A stretch of DNA of 64,000 nt from Amia ocellicauda (Eukaryota; Chordata; Actinopteri; Amiiformes; Amiidae). The stretch spans positions 10,131,001 to 10,195,000 of the forward strand of contig NC_089867.1 of the NCBI RefSeq assembly GCF_036373705.1, read 5' to 3'. Below the pieces are notes generated by a model. It did no database searches. It saw only the letters and a program-made list of their open reading frames with translations, and had not been told where the DNA came from. Below are positions 39,197 to 49,069 of this stretch, one piece after another. Each line of letters begins with the position of its first letter. The stretch's first letter is position 1. Both the position numbers and the translations under genes were made by a program.

Positions 39197-40190
39197 TATG
39201 CAGCCCTTATGGAAAAAGAAAAACACAAATGCAAAAAGAAAAACGCAAAAACCAAAAGCAGAACGTTAAAGCAAAAGGAAGAACACAAAAATACAAAAAC
39301 AAAAACACAAAAACAAAAACGAGCTTCACAAAAACTAAAAGATTTTGTTTTAGTTTCTTCTTCCGCCAGCCGCATTATTTCGAAGCCCACTGGGGCAAGC
39401 TACACGCACAAACAGGACTGCCATTGGTCAGCGTCTCTGTGCTCTCTGTGCACGAGAGAAGCACTCGATTTTCAAGTACAATTGTTGATGCAGGTTATAT
39501 TACAAAGGTTAGAAAGTGATGTTAGCCTACTTTAAGTGTTTCTTAAAGCAATTGCCATGCACGTGGTTTGTTGGCAAGTAAACAGAAACAACTAAACACA
39601 GTTGTAACACAGAAATAAGGACCGATTTCACAATAATGAAGAAAATCATGCTTTTATTAGCTGAACACTAAAACGTTACAGTTCATACAATACTGTCTGT
39701 GCGTATGTGGGTCTCTGTGTGTGTGCGCGTGCGTACATTTAATACATAAGAGGACAGTGTTTACTGTAAACACTACAGGGAACACACACATATAAATGGT
39801 GCAATGAATGTGAGTTAAGCTCTCTGTTTAAACAGTGTTTATTTCTGATATTAAAAGTGATTTTGTCCCAGAGCTGGTATTTTTGCATTCTATATTAACA
39901 AATATAGGTCTTGATCGAGATAAGAAATTAGCCTACAGGACCTACATTTGTTGCTCTGTACAGTGTATCTCCACTAATTAAACTTCCCTGTAAAGACTTT
40001 ACAGTCGATAGAGTCATTATTTGTATTTTGTGTTTTGAATAAATGAAGCTAGAGCGACATTCAAAATTGTAATTCCAGGAGCCGCGTGATTTCCGGGTCT
40101 GCATCAATACGTATACTTTAAATAGTGTTTTTATTTTTGTTTTTGTGTTTTTCTTTTTGCAATTGTGTGTTTCGCACTTCAGGGCCACCG
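39197..40190. mobile_element. Candidate non-autonomous DNA transposon with A-rich inverted ends
   Basis: The left end (about 39200-39260) and the reverse complement of the right end (about 40120-40190) share 'tgcaaaaagaaaaac' and neighbouring 'caaaaac' blocks over about 60 bases. The interior carries no transposase. The exact termini and a target-site duplication could not be fixed, so the superfamily is unknown. Lysine-rich ORFs here are by-products of the A-rich ends. Confidence 0.5.
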
Positions 40191-40881
40191 TAGTTTGTGC
40201 TATAATGAGCGACCATGTACCTGTTATGTTAAGGAAACACCGGTATTAAAATTCTGGTCTGATCGTCCAATACTGATACTTTCCTTTTCTTTACCTATAG
40301 AACGAGAGCGGGCACCGGGCAGGGGGACAAGATCGAAAGTGCTTGTGTTAATATAGGTTTTTTTTTTATGTTCAAGCATTTGTTTGGCCAGCACCCTTTT
40401 TAAAATACAGCAGCTGGAAACCCTACTTTCCTGGAATAACTTCCTGCTATTTCAATGTATTTACAAACATATATACATATTGTATTTGTTTTAACAGGCT
40501 GTTCTGTTTTTCTCCTATGAATTGTTAGGATTTATTAACAGAAATAAAGCCTTACAGAACAGAAATGAGGATACAGCCTAATCTATGTATTTGTACGAAC
40601 ATGATGTGGGTGACGCAGAACTGATAAGCATAAATGCTTATATGCTTTTTCATTTGCTTGCTAGATGTTGAAATGTATTGCTTTTTTGTTGTTGTTGTTG
40701 ATTCTTTCTTGGTTTTTAAGAAAGTTTGTGGCCTATTTGTTTTGATTGTTTTGATGTATATATAATTCAGTGATCCTCATTGACTCTTGAATATCTGAGC
40801 AACATTTCTCAACAAAATCTCTTGTTTCTTAATATTTTGTAATCGCACTGAAACTGTCTGATCTGCTGTATGTTTCCCCAG
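40191..40881. other. ulk4 intron, nothing recognised
   Basis: AT-rich sequence ending in the acceptor TTTCCCCAG of the next ulk4 exon. Confidence 0.5.
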
Positions 40882-41052
40882 GCGCTCTGCAGAATCACAC
40901 GGCACTCCGCCAGCGCCTTCCACAGCATGATTGACCAGGTGGGCTTGCCCGCCATCCTCAACAGCCTGGTGTGCGGAATAAGCCGCGTTCAGCAGCACAT
41001 GCTCACCATGTTCTCCGCAGTGCTGGCGTCTGGGGTCCACTTGCAGTTAATT
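40882..41052 (+). CDS. ulk4: ulk4 exon, repeat domain, 3' end damaged
   Basis: After a good acceptor the exon reads ALCRITRHSASAFHSMIDQV, then GISRVQQHMLTMFSAVLASG and VHLQ, a clear match to ULK4 ARM repeats. Mammalian ULK4 continues HLQRLIQEK before the donor. Here one codon after HLQ is missing, LI follows, and then the sequence diverges to a stop at 41059-41061. No GT donor is found at the expected place. The exon looks truncated at its 3' end by a small deletion, which would break the transcript unless a cryptic donor is used. Confidence 0.85.
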
Positions 41053-42106
41053 GGCCATTAACTGTGATGCAGGATTTTCTCCCCCAGCTGCAGTTAAATA
41101 ATTATCCTGGCATTTCAACATCTGTCTTAGGTGACGAGCAGTGTTGGATTATATGTCTTTTCTCTGCAGACAGTGGGGAAATCATACAAGTGTAAAGATT
41201 CTGAAAAGCTATAAAAAAATATTTGGGCGGGGCTTAAGGGTTTATTTTTTGCCTTCTGTGTTTCTCCAACATTTTCCTTGAATTGGTTTTTTTACAGACA
41301 TTGTAGCACTTGCAATTAATATTTTATATCTGTATCTTATATTGTATATCAAGATTTGTTTTAAATCCATTTTGATTGCTATTTCTGTCTCTCTTTCTCT
41401 ACCTCACTCTGTTTGGAATAAGGCCTTAACTTGTTCTTTGTATAAAAGTAAAAAAAGAAAGAAAATGCAATAATTAAGGATTAAGAAGTAAAGTTGGTTC
41501 CACTGGAGCAGAAATAAAATAGAAAATCTACTGAGTTGAATATGAATGCATAGAATAAGAGTACCTGAGCACCACTGAGTGCATATTGTCCGTTTGTATT
41601 ATTCTGATAGAAACACAATCTTCAAATGTCAAAGTGCACTGTGCTTGAGAACTAACATGTTTGACATTGTTGTTTATCTGTGCCTTGCTAAATAGAAGTC
41701 TTATAAACTATGTGTTTATTCATGCATTGTCTTGCATAATATTATAATAATTTAAATGAATCTGTAAGTAACTAAACTAATTGGGTAAGGAACTACAGTG
41801 AACTTGGGAGGAAAGCTCACAACACTGTTGATGTAATTACAGTTTATGCAAGAAGTGGATGCTTTTGAAAGTAATTAACTCACACAAAGCAGGGCAACCA
41901 ATTACAGTCTACAGGATTAGTTAATATCACCTATTCATGACTTAAAATTGAAAATAAAATGCTTATAATGGATATCCAAGAAATACTGGAAAATCTAAAG
42001 TATGAATCTTCATTTTATGTCATTGACTATCCGATGCCATGTTTGGTCATATGTATTATTTTGTTTGTTTGTTTGGCATTGATTTCTCGTGATCTTTGCC
42101 GTTCAG
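41053..42106. other. ulk4 intron; second half is part of an inverted duplication
   Basis: From about 41496 onward this sequence is repeated in inverted orientation ending at about 60339. No other feature was seen. Confidence 0.6.
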
Positions 42107-42505
42107 GACTTTGTTACAACAATCGTCCGACTGTTAGAGAGCCCCTCGCCAGCTATCCGGGCAAAGGCCTTCCTGGTGCTGCTACAGGTCCTAATGAACA
42201 GCAGGGAGATGCTCCTCTTGTGCTGTAATTCCAGGTACAGTACATACTGCACTCACACCTTGAGCACCAGCGGCTGTGGAAACCGATCTTTGCGATTCAT
42301 TTTCATGATACACATCTTATCTCAGGCTTATTTAGTCTAGACTTATCTGCGATTAACAAAAACAATCTTGGAAAATGTCACATTGTTAAAACTCGAGCAG
42401 CAGATCACCGATAAGGGATCGGACACCGGAGAGGCAAAGAGATGGAGAGAGTGGAAGGTAAGGGCAAGAAATTAGATTTGGATGGTTGCGCCGATAGGTA
42501 GCCAG
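41496..42505 (+). repeat. Left arm of a ~1-kb inverted duplication carrying an ulk4 exon
   Basis: The arm matches the reverse complement of about 59325-60339 at roughly 95% by eye, with scattered substitutions and a few short indels. It contains intron, a complete 128-bp ulk4 exon and further intron. The edges lie in unique sequence and do not coincide with transposon termini. Confidence 0.88.
42107..42234 (+). CDS. ulk4: ulk4 exon, repeat domain (plus-strand copy)
   Basis: The acceptor GTTCAG and donor GTACAG flank 128 bases starting in phase 0. The product DFVTTIVRLLESPSPAIRAK followed by AFLVLLQVLMNSREMLLLCC matches the ULK4 segment that directly follows the 40882 exon. The frame is intact. 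No later ulk4 exon was found on this strand. Confidence 0.92.
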
Positions 42506-42812
42506 CCAATAAGTGTTTGAAAGAAAGGCAGTCAGGGTGGAATTTGGAACACCGGTGATAAATTACCATATAATAGCACTAGATAGTCGTTTATGATTCA
42601 GAAAAGTGAGTGAAATAAAATGTAGGGAGGTCTAAGGATATTGTTTGCATTTTTTTTTCAGGACATTAAACCCTAAATGCAGCATTTTTGTAAACTTTGA
42701 GACATTCATTAAGAAAAAAATACTTCTATTAATGCTTTGCCCCTGAGCTGAAGAAGTTGTAGATACATTCTTGTCATATCATAGGACAATTATAATACAT
42801 ATCAGTAATATA
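42506..42812. other. Non-coding interval
   Basis: AT-rich, with no recognised feature. The left arm of the duplication ends just before it. Confidence 0.5.
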
Positions 42813-43382
42813 CAGACATGCTCAAATTTGTTGGTACCCCTCCACAAAAAACAAAGAATGCACAATTTCCTCTGAAATAACTTGGCATCCACCATTGTTT
42901 ATTCCTTATTTAATAGAAATCAGACTTTGCTTTTGATTTTGTTTTTCAACATAATATTGTTAATAATAAAACAAATGAAAATGGCATGGACAATAATGAT
43001 GGGACCCTCAACCTAATATTTTGTTGCATAACCTTTAGAGGCAATCACTGCAATCAAATGTTTTCTGTAGCTCTTTAATGAGACCTCTGTACCTGTTAAA
43101 AGGTAGTTTGGCCCACTCAAACTGAGCAAACTGCTCCAGCTGTCTCAGGTTTGATGGTGCCTTCTCCAGACTGCAAGTTTCAGCTCTTTCCATTGATGTT
43201 TGATTGGATTCAGATCAGGAATCATAGGAGGCCACTTCAGAACAGTCCAATGATTTGTTCTTATACATTCTTTTAGCTGTGTGTTTTGGGTCATTATCCT
43301 GTTGCAGGACCCATGACCTGCGACTGAGACGGAGCTTTCTGACACTGGGCAGTAGGATTGCAAATTTGATGACTTTTTTTGG
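42813..43382 (-). mobile_element. Truncated Tc1-like transposon (second family)
   Basis: The TA-flanked end CAGACATGCTCAAATTTGTT and about 170 bases of terminal region match the foreign piece inside the chimeric Tc1 at 36.6-36.76 kb. Minus-strand transposase fragments follow: [13 protein letters not shown] (second catalytic Asp) and MIPDLNPIKHQWKELKLAVW (the usual catalytic Glu is Lys here). Coding similarity stops near 43382, where unrelated sequence begins, so the 5' half is lost. Confidence 0.8.
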
Positions 43383-43610
43383 CATAGCACACGTTACAGA
43401 GTTTAGTCTAAAACAGACAGCGCCATATTCTCTGCACACAGACCAACCCCAAACAGTGCTAGCAGTAGAAAAGTCTCTCTCATGTATCTTCTGAGCACTG
43501 CTTATATCCCCATCTGCTCCCGATATGACATCCCGTGATTGGTCACAATGCTCAGTCCAATTAAGGTTAATCGGAGCCAATTAAATCAGTGAGTGAGCCG
43601 ACATGGCACA
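43383..43610 (-). other. Unidentified segment joined to truncated Tc1
   Basis: The minus strand reads through a TATAAGCAG motif and a CpG-containing stretch into the Tc1 transposase frame, giving a 121-residue composite ORF. It might be an LTR or another element's end. I do not recognise it. Confidence 0.3.
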
Positions 43611-44389
43611 TACAAGATAAAAAGTATATATATATATATATTGCTTCAACTATCAAGACCCCCATCTCTACAATAATCACAGAACTAAAAGCCTTCTCTC
43701 TCTCTCTCTTTTTTTTTTGCCGATCTTCAAACATCAATCCAATCTACCTGAGTCAGGGCAACTGTGTTTTATTGTAATTTTACAAAGAAATTCCCAGCTT
43801 CTCTTTCATCTAAAGAACAATCCTAAAAGTGCATGAAGGTGGATGATCCACTAACCTTACCTAAGTGCATGATTATGACAAAACAAAAGGAGAAATAAAA
43901 AAAGAAAAAAGAAAACATGAAGAAATATAGGGGATTGTGAGTGTGCTCTGCTTTTCAAGGTATTCCAGTCATGACTCCCGAATTCTGTGTTGTTCTTCAA
44001 ATGCCCTTTTCATATTCCTGCATATTTAACCATCCCATTAAATTTCTTGGCAGTCGCCTTTCCTAAGTCTTTTTAATACTGTGAAATAAGTCCTTTTCAT
44101 TTTTACTAAGTTGTGTTCAAAGAGAATTAGGGATCATGCTGCTACAATATTTGCAAGAAAAAAATATATATAAAAAACACTCAAATTTTGGCTTCAAATA
44201 GGAAAAGTGCTGTGAGGATATAGCTTGAGAATGCTGTAAAAACAAATTGTAGAAAGCCAGATCTTGCTTTCTGAAAAGATCATAAAAGTGGCAGTTTATT
44301 TTTAACGTTGTGTATTCAGTACAGTATTCTTGAATCCGTCCTGAGACTAATCAAGGTTAGAGAACAAAACTTTGTTGCTGAACTAGAAG
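43611..44389. other. Non-coding interval
   Basis: A (TA)n tract lies at about 43627-43641 and a CT/T-rich tract at about 43695-43718. Otherwise AT-rich without recognised features. Confidence 0.5.
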
Positions 44390-45410
44390 TCAACCAATAG
44401 TGGATTTTCAAAACCGATACTGATAACAATTATTAGAGTGGGGGTATATCGAATTTCCGAATAAATAATATAATATTTATACAGATGTACCACTCAATAT
44501 AAAATTGCCTCAGTTTGAACTTTATCAAAACAAATAAATAAATATAAATAAACTATGTATAAATTACATATAAAATAGATCAATTCAAAATAATAGCACT
44601 CCAAATTCTGAAAAATGAATGAGTCTGAATGAAAAACTGACTGAAAACACCCTGCATAGAAAAAGTACAACATAGTGCTTGTACTGCTTGTCAGTTCTGT
44701 GTTTCAATATTCCCAGTTAAGGAGCTTCAGATTGTAATGCAGAAAGCAGAGGTGGTCTGCATGGCCCTCTGTCAGTTAGCTCCTCCAGGTGCCATAAAGT
44801 ATGCCCACTTTACTGAACACTCTTGCTGGGGACAGAGGAGGGTGGGGGACACAGGAACTTCTTTGCCAGAAGTGCAAGTGTTATGAATCCCACTTCATTT
44901 TGCTGCTATTACTGCAGAGGCAAGCCTCAGCTGTGGCTCCATTGTTCCCAAGGAGCCTGGCATACAGGGTGTCCACCAGGGAGGGCTGATCAACCTGGAC
45001 TCTGCTTCTTTGCATCTGAATCTGAGCCCTCCTCGTCATCAGGTCCTGGAGGGGCTGGCGGATCTGTTTCCCTGAGCTGGCCAGCAGCTTCCACCTTTAG
45101 CCACTCTATTGCTTTCTGGAGTGCCTTGGAGAACCATTTTGCCTGGCTGTCAAGCAAGGTTTTGCATAGAGTTTTGATCCCTCCTGTAGATGGACCCTCT
45201 GCTTGCAGCATCAACTTCAGAACAGACACACTGAGGGTAATGCATGCTGCTGAAGATTCAGAGTGGCCCATCTCCAGTGTCACTTCTTGCATGGGTGCCA
45301 GAGTCTCAATCAGGTTAGAGACAATGTCCCACTGTGTAGCAGACAAGCAGTTGAAGTGGCCGTGTTCACCTGCATACACATTCAGTGCCCGCTTCTCCTC
45401 ATACATTCTC

Positions 45411-45649
45411 TGCTTATGATTCTTGCTGAACCCAGGTACTGGATGAAAGTCAAATAATTCTACCTAAAAAAAATATTAACATCCTATCCTGCCTTTGTCC
45501 TTGGTGTGCTGTTACTCCTAACTTGATTATCAAAGTGAAGAGTCCGGTGATACAAGAGGAGGCTCCACACATGGCTTTCACAACTGACTGCTGGTTTGGA
45601 ACGACAAAATTCCTAACCAGACAAATTAGTCTAACCTGGCATTTCATTA
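45411..45649 (+). repeat. Left arm of internal hAT inverted duplication
   Basis: This arm is the reverse complement of about 46079-46316 with roughly 95% identity by eye. It carries transposase codons in the wrong orientation, so it is a rearranged copy of the right arm. Confidence 0.88.
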
Positions 45650-46078
45650 TCCCTTATCCAGGGCGACTTACAACATAAGTGCAATACAAAGTGATTCTAG
45701 CGTGTTTGGACTGCTTGGCTGATGCTGTGCGTGTGGACACCCAGCTCCTCCTAAATGGCCCTCAGCCTCTGTTAGGCCAGTACTGTGTGGCCAAAGTGAG
45801 TTGCACAGCTATTCAAAGTGGCAATGTCCTGCTCAGCCCTCTGACTGGAGAGAATATCATTGATACAAGCTGTAGGGTGTGAGCACTGTAGCTGAAGTCA
45901 GGAAGCTCAGCCAGTCTCATGTTTGCTCCACAATCTCTGAGGACAAGCACTACATGGTCTATGACGATTTCGCAATTCTCTAACATGGTCAAGAAGGCCT
46001 CTTGAATGTAGTCAGCTGTGTGTGATCCAGTCATGGTCTTGAAGTTCAGCACCACTTGCTTTCTGATCCAGTCCTTGG

Positions 46079-46316
46079 CAATGAAATGCCCGGTTAGACT
46101 CATTTGTCCGGTTAGGGACTTTGTCGTTCCAAACCAGCAGTCAGTTGTGAAAGCCATGTGTGGAGCCTCCTCTTGTATCACCGGACTCTTCACTTTGACA
46201 ATCAAGTTAGGAGTAACAGCACACCAAGGACAAAGGCAGGATAGGATGTTAATATTTTTTTTAGGTAGAATTATTTGTCTTTCATCCAGTACCTGGGTTC
46301 AGCAAGAATCATAAGC
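46079..46316 (-). repeat. Right arm of internal hAT inverted duplication
   Basis: Here the transposase frame is in its natural minus-strand orientation, so this is probably the parental copy. The spacer to the left arm is about 430 bases and includes a short dispersed-repeat motif (cccttatccagggcgactta) at about 45650. Confidence 0.88.
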
Positions 46317-46699
46317 TGTGTGAATCCAATATTTTAAACAACTGGTTGGTTGTCAGTGGCAGTCATTTCTATAATGGCTTTATCAATCTTGGACCTTGCA
46401 TCTGCATCCATCCATTTTGTTTTCTTATCATGGAATCCCCATACAAACTGCTAACGTTAGCTAGCTAGCAAGCATTCTGCAATTCTCTAGGGCAGCAACC
46501 AGTCATACCTACCATTTTTTATGTTTTGTTTTCAATGATTGATTGACTGTCATGACAACTTTTATTGACAACTTGTATATTAGGGATGTGCATCTCTATC
46601 ACTGAGGACGATGCGATATAAATCTCGATGCACTGCCAACGATCCAATACATTAAAGATTCATAAAAGCAACTACTAATGTGATACGATACGATTCACC

Positions 46700-46765
46700 C
46701 CTATTGCGATGCAGTGCGATTCGACACGACGCGATTCGACACGACGCGATTCAACGAGGTACGAT
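46700..46765. repeat. CGATTC/CGACACGACG subterminal tandem repeats
   Basis: Units of the type GCGATTCGACACGAC occur twice in tandem, with degenerate neighbours. hAT transposases commonly bind subterminal repeats of this kind. Confidence 0.75.
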
Positions 46766-47018
46766 GCGATGCAAAAGAATATGATGCTATGCAATTTAAT
46801 ATGATTCATAATGATTTATTTATTTGTCAGACAGCAAATCATAAATTAACTAAAAAAGTGCATATTTTACTTCAGATATTAAACAAAGTCTCTGACAAAT
46901 GATAATATAAAACCAGGCCAGGACCTTGCCTTAAACCAGTCCTTCTTTCCTGTTGTATGTGTTCTCTGAATGTAAAAAAAGGTAAACTATTATTGGCAGT
47001 CACAAGCTGCTGCAAACA

Positions 47019-47351
47019 CTAGGGATGGTAAGAGCTGTTAGCCAGCAGGGGGTGAAAAAAAGTTCCAGTACTTTGCTCACCAGTCTTCTTGCTAGGGGTA
47101 CTGGTGGAGCTGGCCACTGTAGCCATAGCTGAATCCGAGGGGGAGGCAGACGTCTCCACACAAATACCACGTCGCCTCTTCAGGTGAGTACCTAAATTAG
47201 TCGTGCTGCCTGTGTACTTTATAGCAGCACGACATATCTTGTAAATTGCATGGGTCTTGTCGAATTGCTCATCTTTCTTGGAAAATCCGAAGTGTTGACA
47301 AGCCTTGGATTTTTTGCAATTCAGAGGAGTGTGTAACTCTTCTTCCTGCAT
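47019..47351 (-). pseudogene. BED zinc-finger remnant of hAT transposase
   Basis: The 110-residue ORF contains ACQHFGFSKKDEQFDKTHAI, then YKICRAAIKYTGSTTNLGTH and LKRRR, the BED-finger layout found at the N terminus of ZBED and hAT transposases. The finger is damaged. The first metal-binding Cys is Tyr (YKIC) and the last His is Arg (KRRR). The ORF stops after a Ser/Thr-rich stretch, and the catalytic domain is deleted. Confidence 0.8.
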
Positions 47352-47452
47352 GATAACACTCGCCCGGACAGGCCTCTAACTCGCGCGAAACTTGGTCGAG
47401 AGACTTGAAGAGAATCGGCCACTGACAGCAGTGGCCATGAGAGCGCGCTTAA

Positions 47453-48797
47453 CACTAGAAGCGCCGACATTTCGAACTACCTACAAGCGCCAAAGCCGGT
47501 CAATGTAACCGACAGCTCTTTAACAGCTGCAATATGACAATCAAAGGCAAACCATCATATAAAACTCATACGTTTTATTCATGAACATCAAATCCAACAT
47601 TTACATAGCACAAATGTAGTATTTAAATTGAAATATGATCATAAAACATTAATATTATTGCTATAAATAACTGACTTTTTTCTAAACGAGCACACTGCAG
47701 TCAAAGCATGAATAACTATATATCCTACAATAAGCAAAAAGCTCAAAAACGGCATATAATAAGGGAATGAAACAAGTGTAAACGTAAATATTGGACTAAT
47801 GCTCAAAAGCAATATTTTTATAGTTAAAAAAATAACTATTGCGTTTATCAAAACATAATTGTACACTAAAGTAAACATTTTCAACATTGTGTAAACTTTA
47901 TTTTCAACATACGGTGCTTGTATTCACTGTAGCTTTGTATTTCTATAAACTATTTACTATATATTCAACCTGCATACCTGACAGCTCGTTCAGTCACACA
48001 GGACATGTTTCTGCACTTTCCCTGCATGAGCTCATACCTCACACTGCATTTTGACAGCCTCTCCAGGTCAACACTTTTACTCCACGAATATATAGCATCG
48101 CAATCAATGCTCCTCCGTTGATAATGTCCGTGAATCATTATTTTGGTGGATGTGCTGCGTTATTGCACTCTGTACTGTGCAGTAGCGATCGTGTATTGAT
48201 CAGTGGAGTAAAAGCACTCGGTGCCATTTGGACCTGCGTCTCACTCGCAATGTTTTCACAACACTGGCACAAACCCACAAATTATCTGTCATTGCCAGTA
48301 TCACTGATGCCCCTGAATCAGTCATATTCATATACACGGCATGTCCAAAACGAGCTCTCTTCAGTCTCCGTTTCCAATCCATGTTTATTTGCGGGTAATC
48401 ACTGTATCAACTCAATCTGAATACAGCTGTAAGAAAACACCTGTAATGCTGTACAATGAGTGTGTTTTTCAAGCACATGAAAGACTGTAGACAGGTAGAG
48501 ATCGCCACTTGAGCGCCAGCCTGACTGTATTGTAATGGGAAGGCAGGATTATGGGTTATATTTGATTTATTATGTATTTAAATGGCCGGTCAAAATAACC
48601 CAATATTGGCTATTCTAGGTAAATGTGTTTATAACTTATTTATTTTCGCGTTTATGCAGCTAAAACGCTGTTGGCATGTTTAATACATATATTTAGGAAA
48701 AGTCACGAATGGGTATGCGCAGTGTATTTAGGAACACAGAGTAATTCAAATTGTAATAACCAAATCGGTCAAATTGACCGGGTCGGCACTTCTAGTG
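47453..48797. mobile_element. Non-autonomous piggyBac-like element
   Basis: TTAA flanks both sides (47449-47452 and 48798-48801). The ends are CACTAGAAGCGCCGAC and the complement of CACTAGAAGTGCCGACC, extended on the right by a 'ggtcaaattgacc' palindrome. TTAA duplication and CAC-starting ends are the piggyBac signature. The 1,345-bp interior has no convincing transposase. One minus-strand ORF at 48200-48382 is basic and Cys-poor and was not recognised. The element is nested inside the hAT, so it is the younger of the two. Confidence 0.88.
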
Positions 48798-49069
48798 TTA
48801 AGAAACAGTTGGAGAGGAGGAATCTAAGTATAAAATTATTGGTCACAAATCATTGGTTACATTTCTAAATAATAAAGGCATTCGCCTACTTAAAATTATA
48901 TATAAATAAATCGGATTATACCAGTGCAAAGATGTTAGAAACAATGCATTGCGATTTCATCCCACATTGTATCCAGTGCACACTTCTTTTGATCCGGGAA
49001 ATCGCATCGTGAGCTTTTATGCCGATGCACCGATGCGAATCGGTGAATCTTACCATCCCTGTTATATAT

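Larger units (their letters stand above)
44990..46425 (-). pseudogene. hAT (ZBED-like) transposase pseudogene
   Basis: hAT transposases are RNase-H-fold DDE enzymes with an inserted helical domain and a C-terminal dimerisation region. Reading down the minus strand, fragments appear in order. First come KIDKAIIEMTATDNQPVV and LMILAEPRYWMKDK (about 46260-46425), then AFTTDCWFGTTKSL with the catalytic Asp in TTDCW, then TGSHTADYIQEAFLTMLENC and SYSAHTLQLV (45813-46205). Lower down are SATQWDIVSNLIETLAPMQE and an acidic SDSD tail (44990-45406). An inverted duplication and frameshifts separate the pieces. The C-terminal dimerisation motif is not seen. Confidence 0.8.
44390..46440 (-). mobile_element. 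hAT transposon remnant (ZBED-type)
   Basis: The lower end matches the hAT end at 26.5 kb. Minus-strand coding pieces have the hallmarks of ZBED-like hAT transposases and are listed separately. The upper end is lost. Inside, a segment of about 238 bases is duplicated in inverted orientation, breaking the gene. Confidence 0.75.
46581..49061 (-). mobile_element. hAT element with BED-finger relic and nested piggyBac
   Basis: The left end is TAGGGATGTGCATCTC, and on the minus strand the right end reads CAGGGATGGTAAGATTCACC. The shared core is AGGGATG. Flanking 8-mers TTGTATAT and TTATATAT agree at 7 of 8 positions, fitting a hAT target-site duplication. Subterminal repeats rich in GATGC/CGATTC motifs occur at both ends. 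The element contains a BED-finger ORF but no catalytic domain, and a 1.35-kb piggyBac insertion splits its 5' leader. Without that insertion it is about 1.13 kb. Confidence 0.8.

Noticed and set aside
39209..39519. Lysine-rich ORFs
   Set aside because: They come from the A-rich terminal repeat of the candidate MITE.
48200..48382. Basic minus-strand ORF inside the piggyBac-like element
   Set aside because: It lacks the DDD catalytic motifs and the C-terminal Cys-rich domain of piggyBac transposases.
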